Notes under the pieces: generated by a model | Seen by the model: the letters and a program-made list of their open reading frames with translations, nothing else | What the model was told of the DNA's origin: nothing | Databases searched by the model: none | Source of the DNA: JALYRV01 sp035512575 | GTDB taxonomy: Bacteria > Acidobacteriota > Vicinamibacteria > Vicinamibacterales > SCN-69-37 | Direction: 5' to 3' | Assembly: GCA_035512575.1 (NCBI GenBank) | Contig: DATKDT010000098.1 | Span: 1 to 44,242 of the forward strand | DNA: 44,242 nucleotides | Position numbers and translations under genes: made by a program | In this document: one piece after another, positions 18,919 to 26,755 of the stretch | Numbering within the stretch: the first letter of the stretch is position 1 | Layout: each line of letters opens with the position of its first letter

Positions 18919-19817
18919 CAGCCCAACGTACACTTCGTCGAACCGTCACATGCGCCGGGATCGGACTGCATTCCGGCCACAAGGTCACGCTGTCGCTCAA
19001 ACCGGCTCCGGCTGATTACGGCATCCGCTTCCAGCGGGCCGACCTGGGCGGGCTCGAGATTCCGGCGACCATCACCCATCTTGGCGGCATCGAGCTGGCG
19101 ACCGCGCTGAACGGCGGCACCGGCTCGGTCGAGACCGTGGAGCACCTGCTGGCGGCGCTTGCGGCGATGCAGGTCGACAACGTCTGCATCGAGCTCAACT
19201 CGCCCGAGGTGCCGATCATGGACGGCAGCGCCGCGCCGTTCGTGTATCTGGTGCAGGACGCGGGCGTGAAGGAGCTGTCGGCGCCGCGCAAGTACCTGAA
19301 GGTGGTGCGGCCGATCGCGCTGTCGCAGGGCGACAAGCGCATCGCGCTCTATCCGTCGGATCACTTCAAGGTGACCTACAGCATCAGTTTCGACCATCCG
19401 CTGCTGCGGCACCAGAGCCGCTCGATGTCGATCACCGAGAAGACCTTCGTCGAGGACATCGCGCCGGCGCGCACGTTCGGTTTCCTGAAGGAAGTCGAGA
19501 TGCTGCGGCAGAAGGGGCTCGCGCTCGGCGGGTCGCTCGACAACGCGATCGTGCTCGGCGAGACGGGCGTGCTCAACAACGCCCTGCGCTTCGAGGACGA
19601 GTTCGTGCGCCACAAGATCCTCGACGCCATCGGCGACCTCGCGCTGGTCGGCTATCCGGTGATCGGCCACCTGGTCGCGCACCGCGCGGGCCACGCGCTG
19701 CACACCGCCTTCGCGTCGAAGGTGCTGGAAGAGCAGGAAGCCTGGCGCCTCGTCGAGGCCGACGAGCTGGTCTTCGCGCCCGCGGCCGTCACGGCGGCGG
19801 TGCCGATCAGAAGTTAG
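18915..19817 (+). CDS. lpxC: UDP-3-O-acyl-N-acetylglucosamine deacetylase
   Basis: LpxC is the zinc deacetylase that commits UDP-3-O-acyl-GlcNAc to lipid A synthesis in the cytoplasm. It has 300 residues, the normal size. Zinc ligands are His77 in VEHLLAA and His233/Asp237 in HKILD, with the general-base region near His260 in HRAGHALH. The N-terminal RRTVTCAGIGLHSG and SPEVPIMDGSAAPFV motifs are also intact. Start ATG 18915 matches family starts and lies in an ATGA overlap with a short leader ORF. Its presence indicates an LPS-bearing outer membrane. Confidence 0.97.
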   Translation: MTAQRTLRRTVTCAGIGLHSGHKVTLSLKPAPADYGIRFQRADLGGLEIPATITHLGGIELATALNGGTGSVETVEHLLAALAAMQVDNVCIELNSPEVPIMDGSAAPFVYLVQDAGVKELSAPRKYLKVVRPIALSQGDKRIALYPSDHFKVTYSISFDHPLLRHQSRSMSITEKTFVEDIAPARTFGFLKEVEMLRQKGLALGGSLDNAIVLGETGVLNNALRFEDEFVRHKILDAIGDLALVGYPVIGHLVAHRAGHALHTAFASKVLEEQEAWRLVEADELVFAPAAVTAAVPIRS

Positions 19818-19838
19818 AACACAGAACACAGAACACAG
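19818..19838. repeat. Three tandem AACACAG heptamers at the lpxC 3' end
   Basis: Three perfect 7-bp units begin at the first base after the lpxC stop codon, followed closely by the terminator. This is one of several period-7 arrays at gene junctions in this window. Confidence 0.85.
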
Positions 19839-19842
19839 AATG

Positions 19843-19875
19843 GCCCGGCTCGCTTTGCGGCGTGCCGGGCTTTTT
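19843..19875 (+). terminator. Rho-independent terminator of lpxC
   Basis: GCCCGGC (19843-19849) pairs with GCCGGGC (19864-19870) and is followed by five T (19871-19875). The T-tract touches the stop codon of the convergent minus-strand gene. Confidence 0.85.
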
Positions 19876-20399
19876 CATGCCGTCCCCAGCACTTCGTCGA
19901 GTGCGCGCCGGAATCCGGCCGGGTCCACGGCGGGATAGCGGTAGATCTCGGGCTCGATGGTCTCGAACGCCGACCGCAGCGCGTCAGGCGTCACCAGCCC
20001 GCGCCGCAGCATCTCGAGCACATCGTTCCGATCCGTGGCATGCCCGCGCTCGATCTTGGCGAGCGCCTGCGCCACGAGATCGAAGTGGTGGAACGACAGC
20101 TCGCCCTCGCGCGTGATGAACGGACTGCGATCCTCCCACCCTGGCTTGACCGGGATGAAGTCGATCGGCGCGGCAAGCTCGACGTTGAGCTGCAGCGATT
20201 CCTTGATCTCCGGAATTGCGCGGAGCAGCGCATCGGAGTCGGGCACGAGCTTGATGTCGACGTCGATGGTCGACGCCCTCCATCCGGAGAGCACGGCGGT
20301 CGCGCCCCCCGCCAGATACACGCGGGCGGGAGACCGGGCGGCGCGGGCGAGGACGCGCATGAAGGTGCGGATGCGATCGGCGTCGGCTAGCGCGCGCAT
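19875..20399 (-). CDS. Nucleotidyltransferase-like protein (DUF6036/AbiEii-type), possible module with upstream small gene
   Basis: This 174-residue protein begins MRALADADRIRTFMRVLARAA and contains YLAGGATAVLSGWRASTIDVDIKL. That is the G-G-x(9-12)-T-x-D-x-D pattern of minimal nucleotidyltransferases, with the acidic pair in DVDIK as the metal site. Later come IDFIPVKPGWEDRS and HFDLVAQALAKIERGHATDRNDV, which resembles the K-x-x-R/D region of DUF6036 and AbiEii proteins. Its start overlaps the upstream 91-aa gene by 13 bp, so the two are translated together. Related enzymes include toxins that modify nucleic acids and folate-independent housekeeping enzymes; a toxin role here is only a possibility. 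Confidence 0.75.
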   Translation of the reverse strand: MRALADADRIRTFMRVLARAARSPARVYLAGGATAVLSGWRASTIDVDIKLVPDSDALLRAIPEIKESLQLNVELAAPIDFIPVKPGWEDRSPFITREGELSFHHFDLVAQALAKIERGHATDRNDVLEMLRRGLVTPDALRSAFETIEPEIYRYPAVDPAGFRRALDEVLGTA

Positions 20400-20662
20400 G
20401 CCAGCGCCCGCTCGAAGCTCACGAGGCGGCGGATCAAGGCGTTGTAGCGTGAGTGGGCGCCGTCAGGGCCACGCTCGCTGAGCAGCGCGTAGAGCCGGTG
20501 CTCGGCGTCCGGGATGATCGAGGGAAGCGCGACGCCGAGCCGGGTCAGTCGGGGCGCGCCAATCGAGACCAGCAGGGCGGCCTCGGTCAAGCGTCCGGAC
20601 GTCAGATCCTCGAGGCCTTGTTCGACAAGGTCCGCGCCCGGAAGTCCGTGCGTCACAGCCAC
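20387..20662 (-). CDS. Small protein, partner of the nucleotidyltransferase
   Basis: This gene encodes 91 residues from a GTG at 20662. No named family is recognised. It is acidic to neutral and probably helical, with blocks LVEQGLEDLTSGRLTEAALLVSIG and HSRYNALIRRLVSFERAL. It overlaps the nucleotidyltransferase start by 13 bp, the arrangement expected for an antitoxin-toxin or enzyme-adaptor pair. There is no Shine-Dalgarno, but a perfect TATAAT sits 6 nt before the GTG, so the mRNA is probably leaderless. Confidence 0.7.
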   Translation of the reverse strand: MAVTHGLPGADLVEQGLEDLTSGRLTEAALLVSIGAPRLTRLGVALPSIIPDAEHRLYALLSERGPDGAHSRYNALIRRLVSFERALACAR

Positions 20663-20668
20663 CAGAGA

Positions 20669-20674
20669 ATTATA
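20669..20674 (-). promoter_or_regulatory. Consensus -10 box for a leaderless GTG start
   Basis: TATAAT on the minus strand ends 6 nt before the GTG at 20662. Transcription would start on or next to the start codon. No good -35 is seen. Confidence 0.6.
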
Positions 20675-20689
20675 CGGTGCGAGGCTGCG

Positions 20690-22714
20690 TCAGGATCGCG
20701 CTGCCGGCCGTGATCGGTCCGAGGCCGTTTTCTCTGGTGCCAGGGAAGTCTCCATGAGAAGCATGGCTTCCGCCCACCGCGGAAACTCGAATGCTCCCAT
20801 ACTCACATCAACTGTGAGGATGTGCGGGCCGGAGGCGACCCCAGCCGACGGTTCCATGTCTATTCCGAGATCTCCTGTCGCGCGCGCATCCAGTCTCAGC
20901 CGCGGATCGTACCTCACGATGCGCCAGCCGGCGGGAGGATGCGGACGAATACGAAAAACCTGCGATGAGCCGAAGTGGTTCAGAATGCGCACGGCGAGCG
21001 TCGCCCGCTCCCCGCTCCGAACTCTGATTTCGTACGGAAAGCAGCGTGCCCAGCCTTCATCGAGGCCGAAGTTCGGATCGCCCCAGGGGAACAGCTCCTG
21101 TAGCAACTTCAAACGCTCTCGATACAATTCTCTGAATCTTGCAATCTGATCCGTAGAAAAGCGGAACGAAGGTGAGACGTGTTGGTTGATAAGAAGCTGA
21201 CCCGGCTCGGCAGCCAGCAGATCCAGACAGCGCATGAATCCTTCACCCTGACGCATGAACTGGCGGTTTTGAGGGCATTCGTCTCCGAGCCCTGTAGGCG
21301 TGAAGGAGTCGCCTATGAACCACAGACGCTCGCCCGGCCGCCGGACAACCGCGAGCGCGCCGTGATACAGCGTTTGGCCGGGGAAGTAGAACGAGGTGAA
21401 ACGGAACTCCTTCCACTCCATCGACTGGCCTTCGTCGAGCGGCACGACATTCCGGATCGGCTCGGAATGCTGGGCCGGCATGCGGTACGCGCGCGGGTTT
21501 GTGAGGATGTCGGTGATCTCTTTGCACGCGTACACAGGACAGCCGAAGGCTCGCGCGCCGGCTTCCGCCTGCGCGGTGTGGTCATCGTGGTAATGCGTGA
21601 GATAGATGCCATCGACCGACGACACCGTCCCTTCCCGTTGCAGGGTCGTGATCGCGCGAATCACACGGTCATCGGGGCCGCCGCAATCGATCAGAAATGC
21701 CGCGCCTGACTCCGAGACGAGCAGACGCGATGCTTCGATCGCGCGCAGCCACGATGGCAATGCGCCGATGGTTTCTGCAGTCGATGCGTAGCTCACCTGT
21801 GCGCCGTCTCCGAGCATGCGTGTGGCCAGCGTCTGCATGCGTTCCGGCACGGACCAGCGCAAACCGGAGATCGACAGATAGTTGCGATACACAGCGCGGA
21901 GACGGCGAATCAGCCGGTCGATCGCGTTCTGCGGATCCTGGATCAGCGGTCCGCGCGTGGGGACGAGGATGTCCGGCTTTTCCTGCGCCACTCGCTGGAG
22001 ACTGTGTATGAGAGGCGCCGCGCGAGACATGAATCCGAGGTAACCCGGCGCGCGCACGTCCGGTATCGAATCCTGGAGACTGTAAAGATCGAGGATCCGA
22101 CCATCGCCATAGATCAGATCCCCGGTGAACGCGACCTTGTTTCCGTCGACTTCCGTGATGTACGTGACGGCACCACGCGTATAGCCCGGCGTTTCCAAGA
22201 CATGGATTCTTTGACCGCGCCACTCGTGCACGGTTCCGCCGGCGACGGTTTCTGCAACGTCCCACGGCTCGACCGAAACCTTCGTCGTGCGCTGCGAATA
22301 GTCGTGAAATCGGTCTTCGGCGAAGGATGTCCAGAAGGACCGAACATCGGTGAAGCTATTCCTCTCCTTTTCCGGGACGACCACCAGGGCGCCACGGTTG
22401 GCGAGCTCCCGTCCGGCCCAGATCATGTCTCGCCGGTGATGCGTGAAGAGCACGCGTTCGGCGGCGGCCGGATTCGGCCTGGGATCGCCTCCGATAGACA
22501 GAATCGCGCCGTCCCGGTCGAGCAGCGCGCCATTGACGGCTCCGCCGATCACCGTGAGGTGCGTGGAAATGCGATGGACATGGAACGCGGGTTGCGGCCA
22601 GATGCGACTCGCGATGCGCGCACAGCCCGGCGTCGCAAGGAGCACAGCGCCACCGAGGGACAGTTCCCGGATGAATTCGCGGCGGCTGTGGGAACCTTGT
22701 CCGTGGCGCTTCAT
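20690..22714 (-). CDS. Tat-exported protein with two metallo-beta-lactamase-like domains
   Basis: This protein has 674 residues. A twin-arginine signal SRREFIRELSLGG (10-22) followed by a hydrophobic stretch ending LATPGC predicts Tat export, possibly as a lipoprotein. The first MBL-like half (about 45-270) has a degenerate metal motif, THHRRDM at 91-97, yet keeps a GDLIYGDGRI block. The second half (about 300-540) has the intact HYHDDH at 374-379 and IGDSF, with a further His in the INQHVSPSF region. The C-terminal 120 residues look like a beta-sandwich (RSGERATLAVRILNHFG). Ribosome site AAAGG lies 8 nt before ATG 22714. Base composition and codon use look less GC-rich than in neighbours, which suggests later acquisition. 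The substrate is unknown. Confidence 0.8.
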   Translation of the reverse strand: MKRHGQGSHSRREFIRELSLGGAVLLATPGCARIASRIWPQPAFHVHRISTHLTVIGGAVNGALLDRDGAILSIGGDPRPNPAAAERVLFTHHRRDMIWAGRELANRGALVVVPEKERNSFTDVRSFWTSFAEDRFHDYSQRTTKVSVEPWDVAETVAGGTVHEWRGQRIHVLETPGYTRGAVTYITEVDGNKVAFTGDLIYGDGRILDLYSLQDSIPDVRAPGYLGFMSRAAPLIHSLQRVAQEKPDILVPTRGPLIQDPQNAIDRLIRRLRAVYRNYLSISGLRWSVPERMQTLATRMLGDGAQVSYASTAETIGALPSWLRAIEASRLLVSESGAAFLIDCGGPDDRVIRAITTLQREGTVSSVDGIYLTHYHDDHTAQAEAGARAFGCPVYACKEITDILTNPRAYRMPAQHSEPIRNVVPLDEGQSMEWKEFRFTSFYFPGQTLYHGALAVVRRPGERLWFIGDSFTPTGLGDECPQNRQFMRQGEGFMRCLDLLAAEPGQLLINQHVSPSFRFSTDQIARFRELYRERLKLLQELFPWGDPNFGLDEGWARCFPYEIRVRSGERATLAVRILNHFGSSQVFRIRPHPPAGWRIVRYDPRLRLDARATGDLGIDMEPSAGVASGPHILTVDVSMGAFEFPRWAEAMLLMETSLAPEKTASDRSRPAARS

Positions 22715-22743
22715 CGGCGAGGCCTTTCGTCAGAAGCTAGACG

Positions 22744-24528
22744 CTACACCGGCCAGACCCGGAGAATCAGCGGCACGGAGACCGCGAGCACGATGAGCTC
22801 GAGCGGCAGGCCCATGCGCCAGTAGTCGCCGAATCTGTAGCCGCCCGGCTGCATCACCAGCATGTTCGATTGGTGGCCGATGGGCGTGAGGAAGGCGCAC
22901 GACGCGCCAATCGCCACGGCCATCAGGAACGGGTCAGCCGACGCGCCCATCCCTTCGGCCAGGTCGATCGCGATGGGCGCGGCCAGCACCGCTGCCGCCG
23001 CGTTGTTGACAACGTCCGACAGCAGCATCACCGCGCCCATCAGCAGCGCGAGCGTGACCGCGGGCGGCGCGCCCTGCCCGAGCTCCAGGAGCCGGGCCGC
23101 GATCAGCGCCGAGCCCCCAGAGGTTTCGAGCGCGTGCCCGACCGGCAGCATCGCCGCCAGCAGCACGATCACCGGCATGTCGATGCTGGTGTAGATCTCG
23201 CCCGGTTTGATCAGCCCCACCAGCACCATCAGCAGCGCGCCGGCGACGAGCGCCGTGGCGGGCGGCGCCAGGCCCAGTGCGATCGCCGCGAGCGAAAGCA
23301 CGAAGATGCCGCTCGCCAGCAGCACCTTCCGCGGCTCGCCGATGCGTAGTCCACGCGAGGCGAGGGGCAGGCACCCCAGCTCGTTGACCATGGCCTCCAT
23401 GGCCTTCTCGCCCGCCTGCACGAGCAGGATGTCGCCGGGCGCGAACCGGATCGCGCCGAGCTGCTGGCGCAGCCGATGCCCCTGGCGGGCCACCGCGAGC
23501 ACGTTCACGCCGTAGCGCTGGCGGAGGTCCAGCGACCGGGCTGTGCGTCCGGCCATCACGGAACCTGCCGCGACAATCACCTCCGCAAGGCTCAGATCCT
23601 CCGCCCGCTTCTCCCGGCGCTCGCGGCCGTCCTCGCCCTCCGCGAGGACGAGCCCCGTGGCGTGCAGCACGGTCTTGAGACTGTCGGAGTCCGCCTCGAC
23701 CAGCACGATGTCATCGTCTCGCAGAATCTCGTACGTCGATGGCAGCTCGTGCCGCTGGTTCTCGCGTACGAGCCCCACCGCCAGCACGTCGGCGTCGTCC
23801 GTGACGACTTCGAGCAGCTCGTGCAGCGTGCGCCCCACGAACCTGTTGCCGGCCGGCACGCGCAACTCGGTGAGATAGGCGCTGATCTCGAAGAGTTCCT
23901 CGGGCGCATCCTGGCGCTCCCGTTGTGGCGTCAACCGCCAGCCGATGGCCGCGATGAAGACGATGCCCGCGATCGCCACGCCCGCGCCGACCGGCAGGAA
24001 GTCGAACATCTCGAAGGGCGGCGCGCCCGTCTCGGCGCGGTAGGCCGCGATGATGATGTTCGGCGGCGTGCCGATCAGCGTCAGCATCCCGCCGAGCAGC
24101 GACCCGAACGCGATCGGCATCAGCAGCAGCCCTGGCGACCGCCCGCTCTGGCGCGACATCCAGATGGCCACGGGCATGAAGAGCGCCAGTGCGCCGACGT
24201 TGTTCATGAACCCGGAGCTGAGCGCGACGATGCTGGTGAGCGTCAGCACTTGCAGCCATGGCCGCTTGCCCACGCGCGTCAGCCGGTGCGCGAGCGTGTC
24301 GACGACGCCGGCGTTCAGCAGGCCGCGGCTGAGCACCAGCACGGCGGCCACCGTGACGACGGCAGGGTGGCCGAGGCCGGCGAAAACCTCCTCAGGGGAG
24401 ACGAGGCCGGCCAGGGCGACGGCCAGCAGGGCGAGCAGCGCGACGAGGTCGTAGCGCCAGCGGTTCCAGGCCAGCAGCGCCAGCGTCGCCGCGAGAACGC
24501 CGAAGACGGTGATCTGGTCGGTGGTCAC
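22744..24528 (-). CDS. SLC13-family anion transporter with two RCK_C (TrkA-C) domains
   Basis: This inner-membrane carrier has 594 residues. Its N-terminal and C-terminal membrane halves carry the SLC13/DASS hairpin motifs: SSGFMNNVGALALFMP with GTPPNIIIAA, and LSDVVNNAAAAVLAAP with TPIGHQSNMLV. Between them (about 210-400) lie two TrkA-C-type regulatory domains, recognised by the repeated pattern VPAGNRFVGRTLHEL... DDDIVLVEADSD and VMAGRTARSLDLRQRYGVNVLAV... PGDILLVQAG. Such proteins are predicted sulfate or dicarboxylate transporters, usually sodium-coupled. The GTG at 24528 lies 7 bp after the FkbM stop, with CATAAT 6 nt upstream and no Shine-Dalgarno. Confidence 0.9.
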   Translation of the reverse strand: MTTDQITVFGVLAATLALLAWNRWRYDLVALLALLAVALAGLVSPEEVFAGLGHPAVVTVAAVLVLSRGLLNAGVVDTLAHRLTRVGKRPWLQVLTLTSIVALSSGFMNNVGALALFMPVAIWMSRQSGRSPGLLLMPIAFGSLLGGMLTLIGTPPNIIIAAYRAETGAPPFEMFDFLPVGAGVAIAGIVFIAAIGWRLTPQRERQDAPEELFEISAYLTELRVPAGNRFVGRTLHELLEVVTDDADVLAVGLVRENQRHELPSTYEILRDDDIVLVEADSDSLKTVLHATGLVLAEGEDGRERREKRAEDLSLAEVIVAAGSVMAGRTARSLDLRQRYGVNVLAVARQGHRLRQQLGAIRFAPGDILLVQAGEKAMEAMVNELGCLPLASRGLRIGEPRKVLLASGIFVLSLAAIALGLAPPATALVAGALLMVLVGLIKPGEIYTSIDMPVIVLLAAMLPVGHALETSGGSALIAARLLELGQGAPPAVTLALLMGAVMLLSDVVNNAAAAVLAAPIAIDLAEGMGASADPFLMAVAIGASCAFLTPIGHQSNMLVMQPGGYRFGDYWRMGLPLELIVLAVSVPLILRVWPV

Positions 24529-24534
24529 CGACGC

Positions 24535-24540
24535 ATTATG
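24535..24540 (-). promoter_or_regulatory. -10 box for a leaderless GTG start of the SLC13 gene
   Basis: CATAAT (5 of 6 to consensus) ends 6 nt before the GTG at 24528, the same geometry as at 20662. It overlaps the stop codon of the upstream methyltransferase gene. Confidence 0.5.
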
Positions 24541-25402
24541 ACGCGGCGCGGACCGCGGCGGCGTGCGGGCTGCTGCGATGGATCACCAGCACGTCGCCGC
24601 CGGAGAAGCCGGCGGGCAGGGGCGTGGCGGGCGCGACGCGGAACGGCGTGCCGTTGATGGCCACGCGCGCCCACGCGACCCCGGGCTCATGGGGGTGATC
24701 CCAGAGGCCGGCGAAGTAGCTGTCGAAGCCGGCGGCGGCCAGCATGTCGAGCAGATCGAACGGGGTGGCGCCCGCGCGGCGAAGCGTGTCGGGCGAGAGC
24801 TCGATGAACCCCGCCTCGACCACGCCCGCGGCGGCCGCCTTCCGCGCGCCGCGAAGCGCATGCAGCTCCCAGCCTTCGACGTCCAGCTTGAGAAACGCCA
24901 CGCGCTCGACGCCCCGTTCGGCGATGTAGTCGTCCAGCAGCAGGTTGGGCACGGGCGTGCCGCGGTCGGCAATGAGGCCGTGGCCCCACGAGGCGTCGGG
25001 CAGCGCGTGATGCGACACGCCTGGCGCGTCGGTGACGGCGCAGTGGATGACGTGGAAGCGCTCGCCCGGGCACTCGCGCGCGCTGCGCTCGAGCAGGGGA
25101 ATGATCCGCGGATTTGCCTCGAACAGGTGAAACGTCGTGCCCAGGCCCCGCACCAGCGGCACGGTGCCGAACGTCACGAGGCCGAAGTTGGCGCCGGCGT
25201 CGAACAGATCGCCGCCGCCGCGCAGGAACGCGGCGACCATCGGCGGGAACTCCGGCCAGAACGACTGCGAGAGATACCTGGCGCGCGACTCGGCGTCGCG
25301 CAGGTCCACCCACGCGCGCGCGCCCTCGTTGTAGTCGAGGCGCTGATGCGGCGAGACGAGGCGCAGGCGCGCCAGGGCTGAAAGCAGCCTGTGGCGCCGC
25401 AT
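24536..25402 (-). CDS. FkbM-family SAM-dependent methyltransferase
   Basis: This predicted O-methyltransferase of the FkbM group has 288 residues from ATG 25402. The SAM-binding motif I is DLFDAGANFGLVTFG, with the acidic residue in HLFEANP. The FkbM core LLLDDYIAERGVERVAFLKLDVEGWELHALRGA follows. Such enzymes often act on sugars or lipid-linked glycans. The start is uncertain: the frame is open without ATG, GTG or TTG back to the stop of the upstream small gene, and the extra residues would look protein-like (VPPLRRFLDRLPRA), so a non-standard start is possible. No partner glycosyltransferase is nearby. Confidence 0.85.
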   Translation of the reverse strand: MRRHRLLSALARLRLVSPHQRLDYNEGARAWVDLRDAESRARYLSQSFWPEFPPMVAAFLRGGGDLFDAGANFGLVTFGTVPLVRGLGTTFHLFEANPRIIPLLERSARECPGERFHVIHCAVTDAPGVSHHALPDASWGHGLIADRGTPVPNLLLDDYIAERGVERVAFLKLDVEGWELHALRGARKAAAAGVVEAGFIELSPDTLRRAGATPFDLLDMLAAAGFDSYFAGLWDHPHEPGVAWARVAINGTPFRVAPATPLPAGFSGGDVLVIHRSSPHAAAVRAAS

Positions 25403-25460
25403 CGCCCGCGGCAGGCGGTCGAGGAACCGGCGAAGGGGCGGGACGTCGCGTCCTTCTTTC

Positions 25461-25488
25461 GTCTTCAGTCTTCAGTCTTCCGTCTTGA
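25461..25488. repeat. Four tandem GTCTTCN-type heptamers containing a stop codon
   Basis: Four 7-bp units, two of them exactly GTCTTCA, lie at the 3' end of the 92-aa gene. Its TGA and last codons are inside the array. Confidence 0.85.
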
Positions 25489-25750
25489 GCCGTTTCATCC
25501 ACGACTCGAGCTTCTGGTTCTCGTAGCTCACGCTGTTGAGGAACAGGCTCTCGGTCAGGTACTGCTTCATCTCCTCGGGCGACAGCTGCGAGACGATGTG
25601 GGCGATTTCCTTCGAGACGTCCTCGAACGTGTGACCGAGCTCGCGGCGGACGGCGACCTCGCGGTACAGCGCCTCGAGCACCGCCAGCAGATCGCCATCG
25701 AGCGCGATCGCTTCGCCAGATGTCGTGCGGATGGTGCGGATGGCGCTCAT
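25472..25750 (-). CDS. Small conserved-looking protein in the sigma-factor operon
   Basis: This 92-residue protein is of no recognised family. It is probably cytoplasmic and mostly helical (LLAVLEALYREVAVRRELGHTFEDVSKEIAHIVSQL, then SPEEMKQYLTESLFLNSVSYENQKLESWMKRL). Its ATG overlaps the STAS gene's stop as ATGA (25747-25750), so it is translationally coupled to it. The last residues K-T-E-D and the stop codon are encoded by a heptamer array, so the tail may have been shaped by the repeat. Position suggests a role with the STAS protein or the sigma factor. Confidence 0.75.
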   Translation of the reverse strand: MSAIRTIRTTSGEAIALDGDLLAVLEALYREVAVRRELGHTFEDVSKEIAHIVSQLSPEEMKQYLTESLFLNSVSYENQKLESWMKRLKTED

Positions 25751-26094
25751 GAGGGGCTCCCGAAGCTTTTGACGGCAGACGCCTCGTCGCCGTGTACTTC
25801 GATGAAGCGGTGCGCGCCGGTCATGGTCAGCATCGTCTCGACCCGCTTCTGGACGCCGGCGAGCTTGAGCGACCCGCCGGCGGCGGTGGCCTGGCGGAAC
25901 AGGTCCATCAGGCAGCCGATCGTGGCGGAGTCGACGTAGCCGACCGGCGCGAGGTCCACCATGATCTTCTTCTCGCCCTTGGTGATCAGCTCGGTGACCT
26001 TGACGGCGAAGTCATGGAGGATCGGGTACATGAGGCGCGCCTCTTTGACCCGCACCACCGCGATGCCGTCGACGTACTCAGTGCTTAGATTCAT
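25747..26094 (-). CDS. STAS-domain anti-sigma-factor antagonist-like protein
   Basis: This single STAS domain of 115 residues is of the SpoIIAA/RsbV type. The conserved loop reads DLAPVGYVDSATIGCLMDL, with Ser in DSATIG at the position phosphorylated in classical antagonists. The flanks FAVKVTELITKGEKKIMVDL and GGSLKLAGVQKRVETMLTMTGAHRFIEV match the fold. It overlaps the sigma-factor gene by 17 bp and the next gene by 4 bp. In known systems STAS proteins bind an anti-sigma kinase to free a sigma factor; no such kinase is present here. Confidence 0.92.
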   Translation of the reverse strand: MNLSTEYVDGIAVVRVKEARLMYPILHDFAVKVTELITKGEKKIMVDLAPVGYVDSATIGCLMDLFRQATAAGGSLKLAGVQKRVETMLTMTGAHRFIEVHGDEASAVKSFGSPS

Positions 26095-26689
26095 GGGGTC
26101 CCCCAGGCATGGCCGCCTGCAGCTTCCTGACCTGCCTCGCCAGCTCGAGGCGTCCGCGATTGATTCGTGACTTCACCGTGCCCTCGGGCAGCTTCAGCTG
26201 ATCGGCGATTTCCTGATACGAGAATTCCTGCAGATCGCGCAGCACCACCGCGGTGCGCAGCGTGTCCGGCAGCTCGGCGAGCGCCTTGCGCAGCAGCTCG
26301 CGCAGGTCGGCGTGCTCGGCCAGCGCGTGCGGGCTCCGCTCCTTCGAGTGCGGCGACAGCTCCGACGCGTCGATGTCGCGCGCCATCGTCTCGCGCTCCT
26401 TGCGGACGCTGCGGTAGTGGTCGATGCAGAGGTTGCGGCTGATGCTGATCAGCCACGTCTGGAAATTGGCGCGGCGGTCGAACGTCTTGAGCGCCTTGAA
26501 GATTTTGACGAAGATGTCCTGCGCGAGGTCCTCGGCCTCGTCGTGCCTGCCGACGAACTTGTACGCGAGGTTGTAGACCTTCCGCCAGTGCTGGCGGACG
26601 ATCTGGTCCCAGGCCCGCTGATCCCCGGTGAGGCAGCGCTCGATGAGCAGATCGGTCGCCGTATCGCGGACAACTGGCGGAGTAGACAT
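26078..26689 (-). CDS. ECF-type RNA polymerase sigma factor
   Basis: This sigma-70 family factor has only regions 2 and 4, in 203 residues. Region 2 contains LAYKFVGRHDEAEDLAQDIFVKIFKALKTFD and FQTWLISISRNLCIDHYRS. Region 4 contains LQEFSYQEIADQLKLPEGTVKSRINRGRLELARQV, a helix-turn-helix for -35 recognition. The linker (residues 105-130) is hydrophilic. ATG 26689 has a TATGAT 12 nt upstream and no clear ribosome site. It heads a three-gene operon with the STAS and small proteins. No anti-sigma gene with a transmembrane or zinc domain is adjacent, which is unusual for ECF factors. Confidence 0.93.
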   Translation of the reverse strand: MSTPPVVRDTATDLLIERCLTGDQRAWDQIVRQHWRKVYNLAYKFVGRHDEAEDLAQDIFVKIFKALKTFDRRANFQTWLISISRNLCIDHYRSVRKERETMARDIDASELSPHSKERSPHALAEHADLRELLRKALAELPDTLRTAVVLRDLQEFSYQEIADQLKLPEGTVKSRINRGRLELARQVRKLQAAMPGGPHESKH

Positions 26690-26731
26690 GCCGACGCCGA
26701 AATCATATCAGCGGCGCTCGCCGACATCGCA

Positions 26732-26747
26732 ATTTACCATTTACAAT
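26732..26747. repeat. ATTTACN heptamer pair providing a -10 box for lysA
   Basis: Two ATTTACN units (26732-26745) run into AT, creating TACAAT at 26742-26747, a 5-of-6 match to the -10 consensus, 8 nt before the lysA TTG. The same AT-rich motif occurs at 12886-13001 and 29658-29671. Confidence 0.6.
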
Positions 26748-26755
26748 ACCTAGCT

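Noticed and set aside
19818..19838. AACACAG array as a sequencing or assembly artefact
   Set aside because: It is only three units long, lies directly between a stop codon and a good terminator, and similar period-7 arrays occur elsewhere in the window.
25403..25474. Read-through of TGA fusing the 92-aa gene to the FkbM methyltransferase
   Set aside because: The frames agree and the gap is open, but the TGA lies in a heptamer repeat, no recoding signal is seen, and methyltransferases of this family start near ATG 25402.
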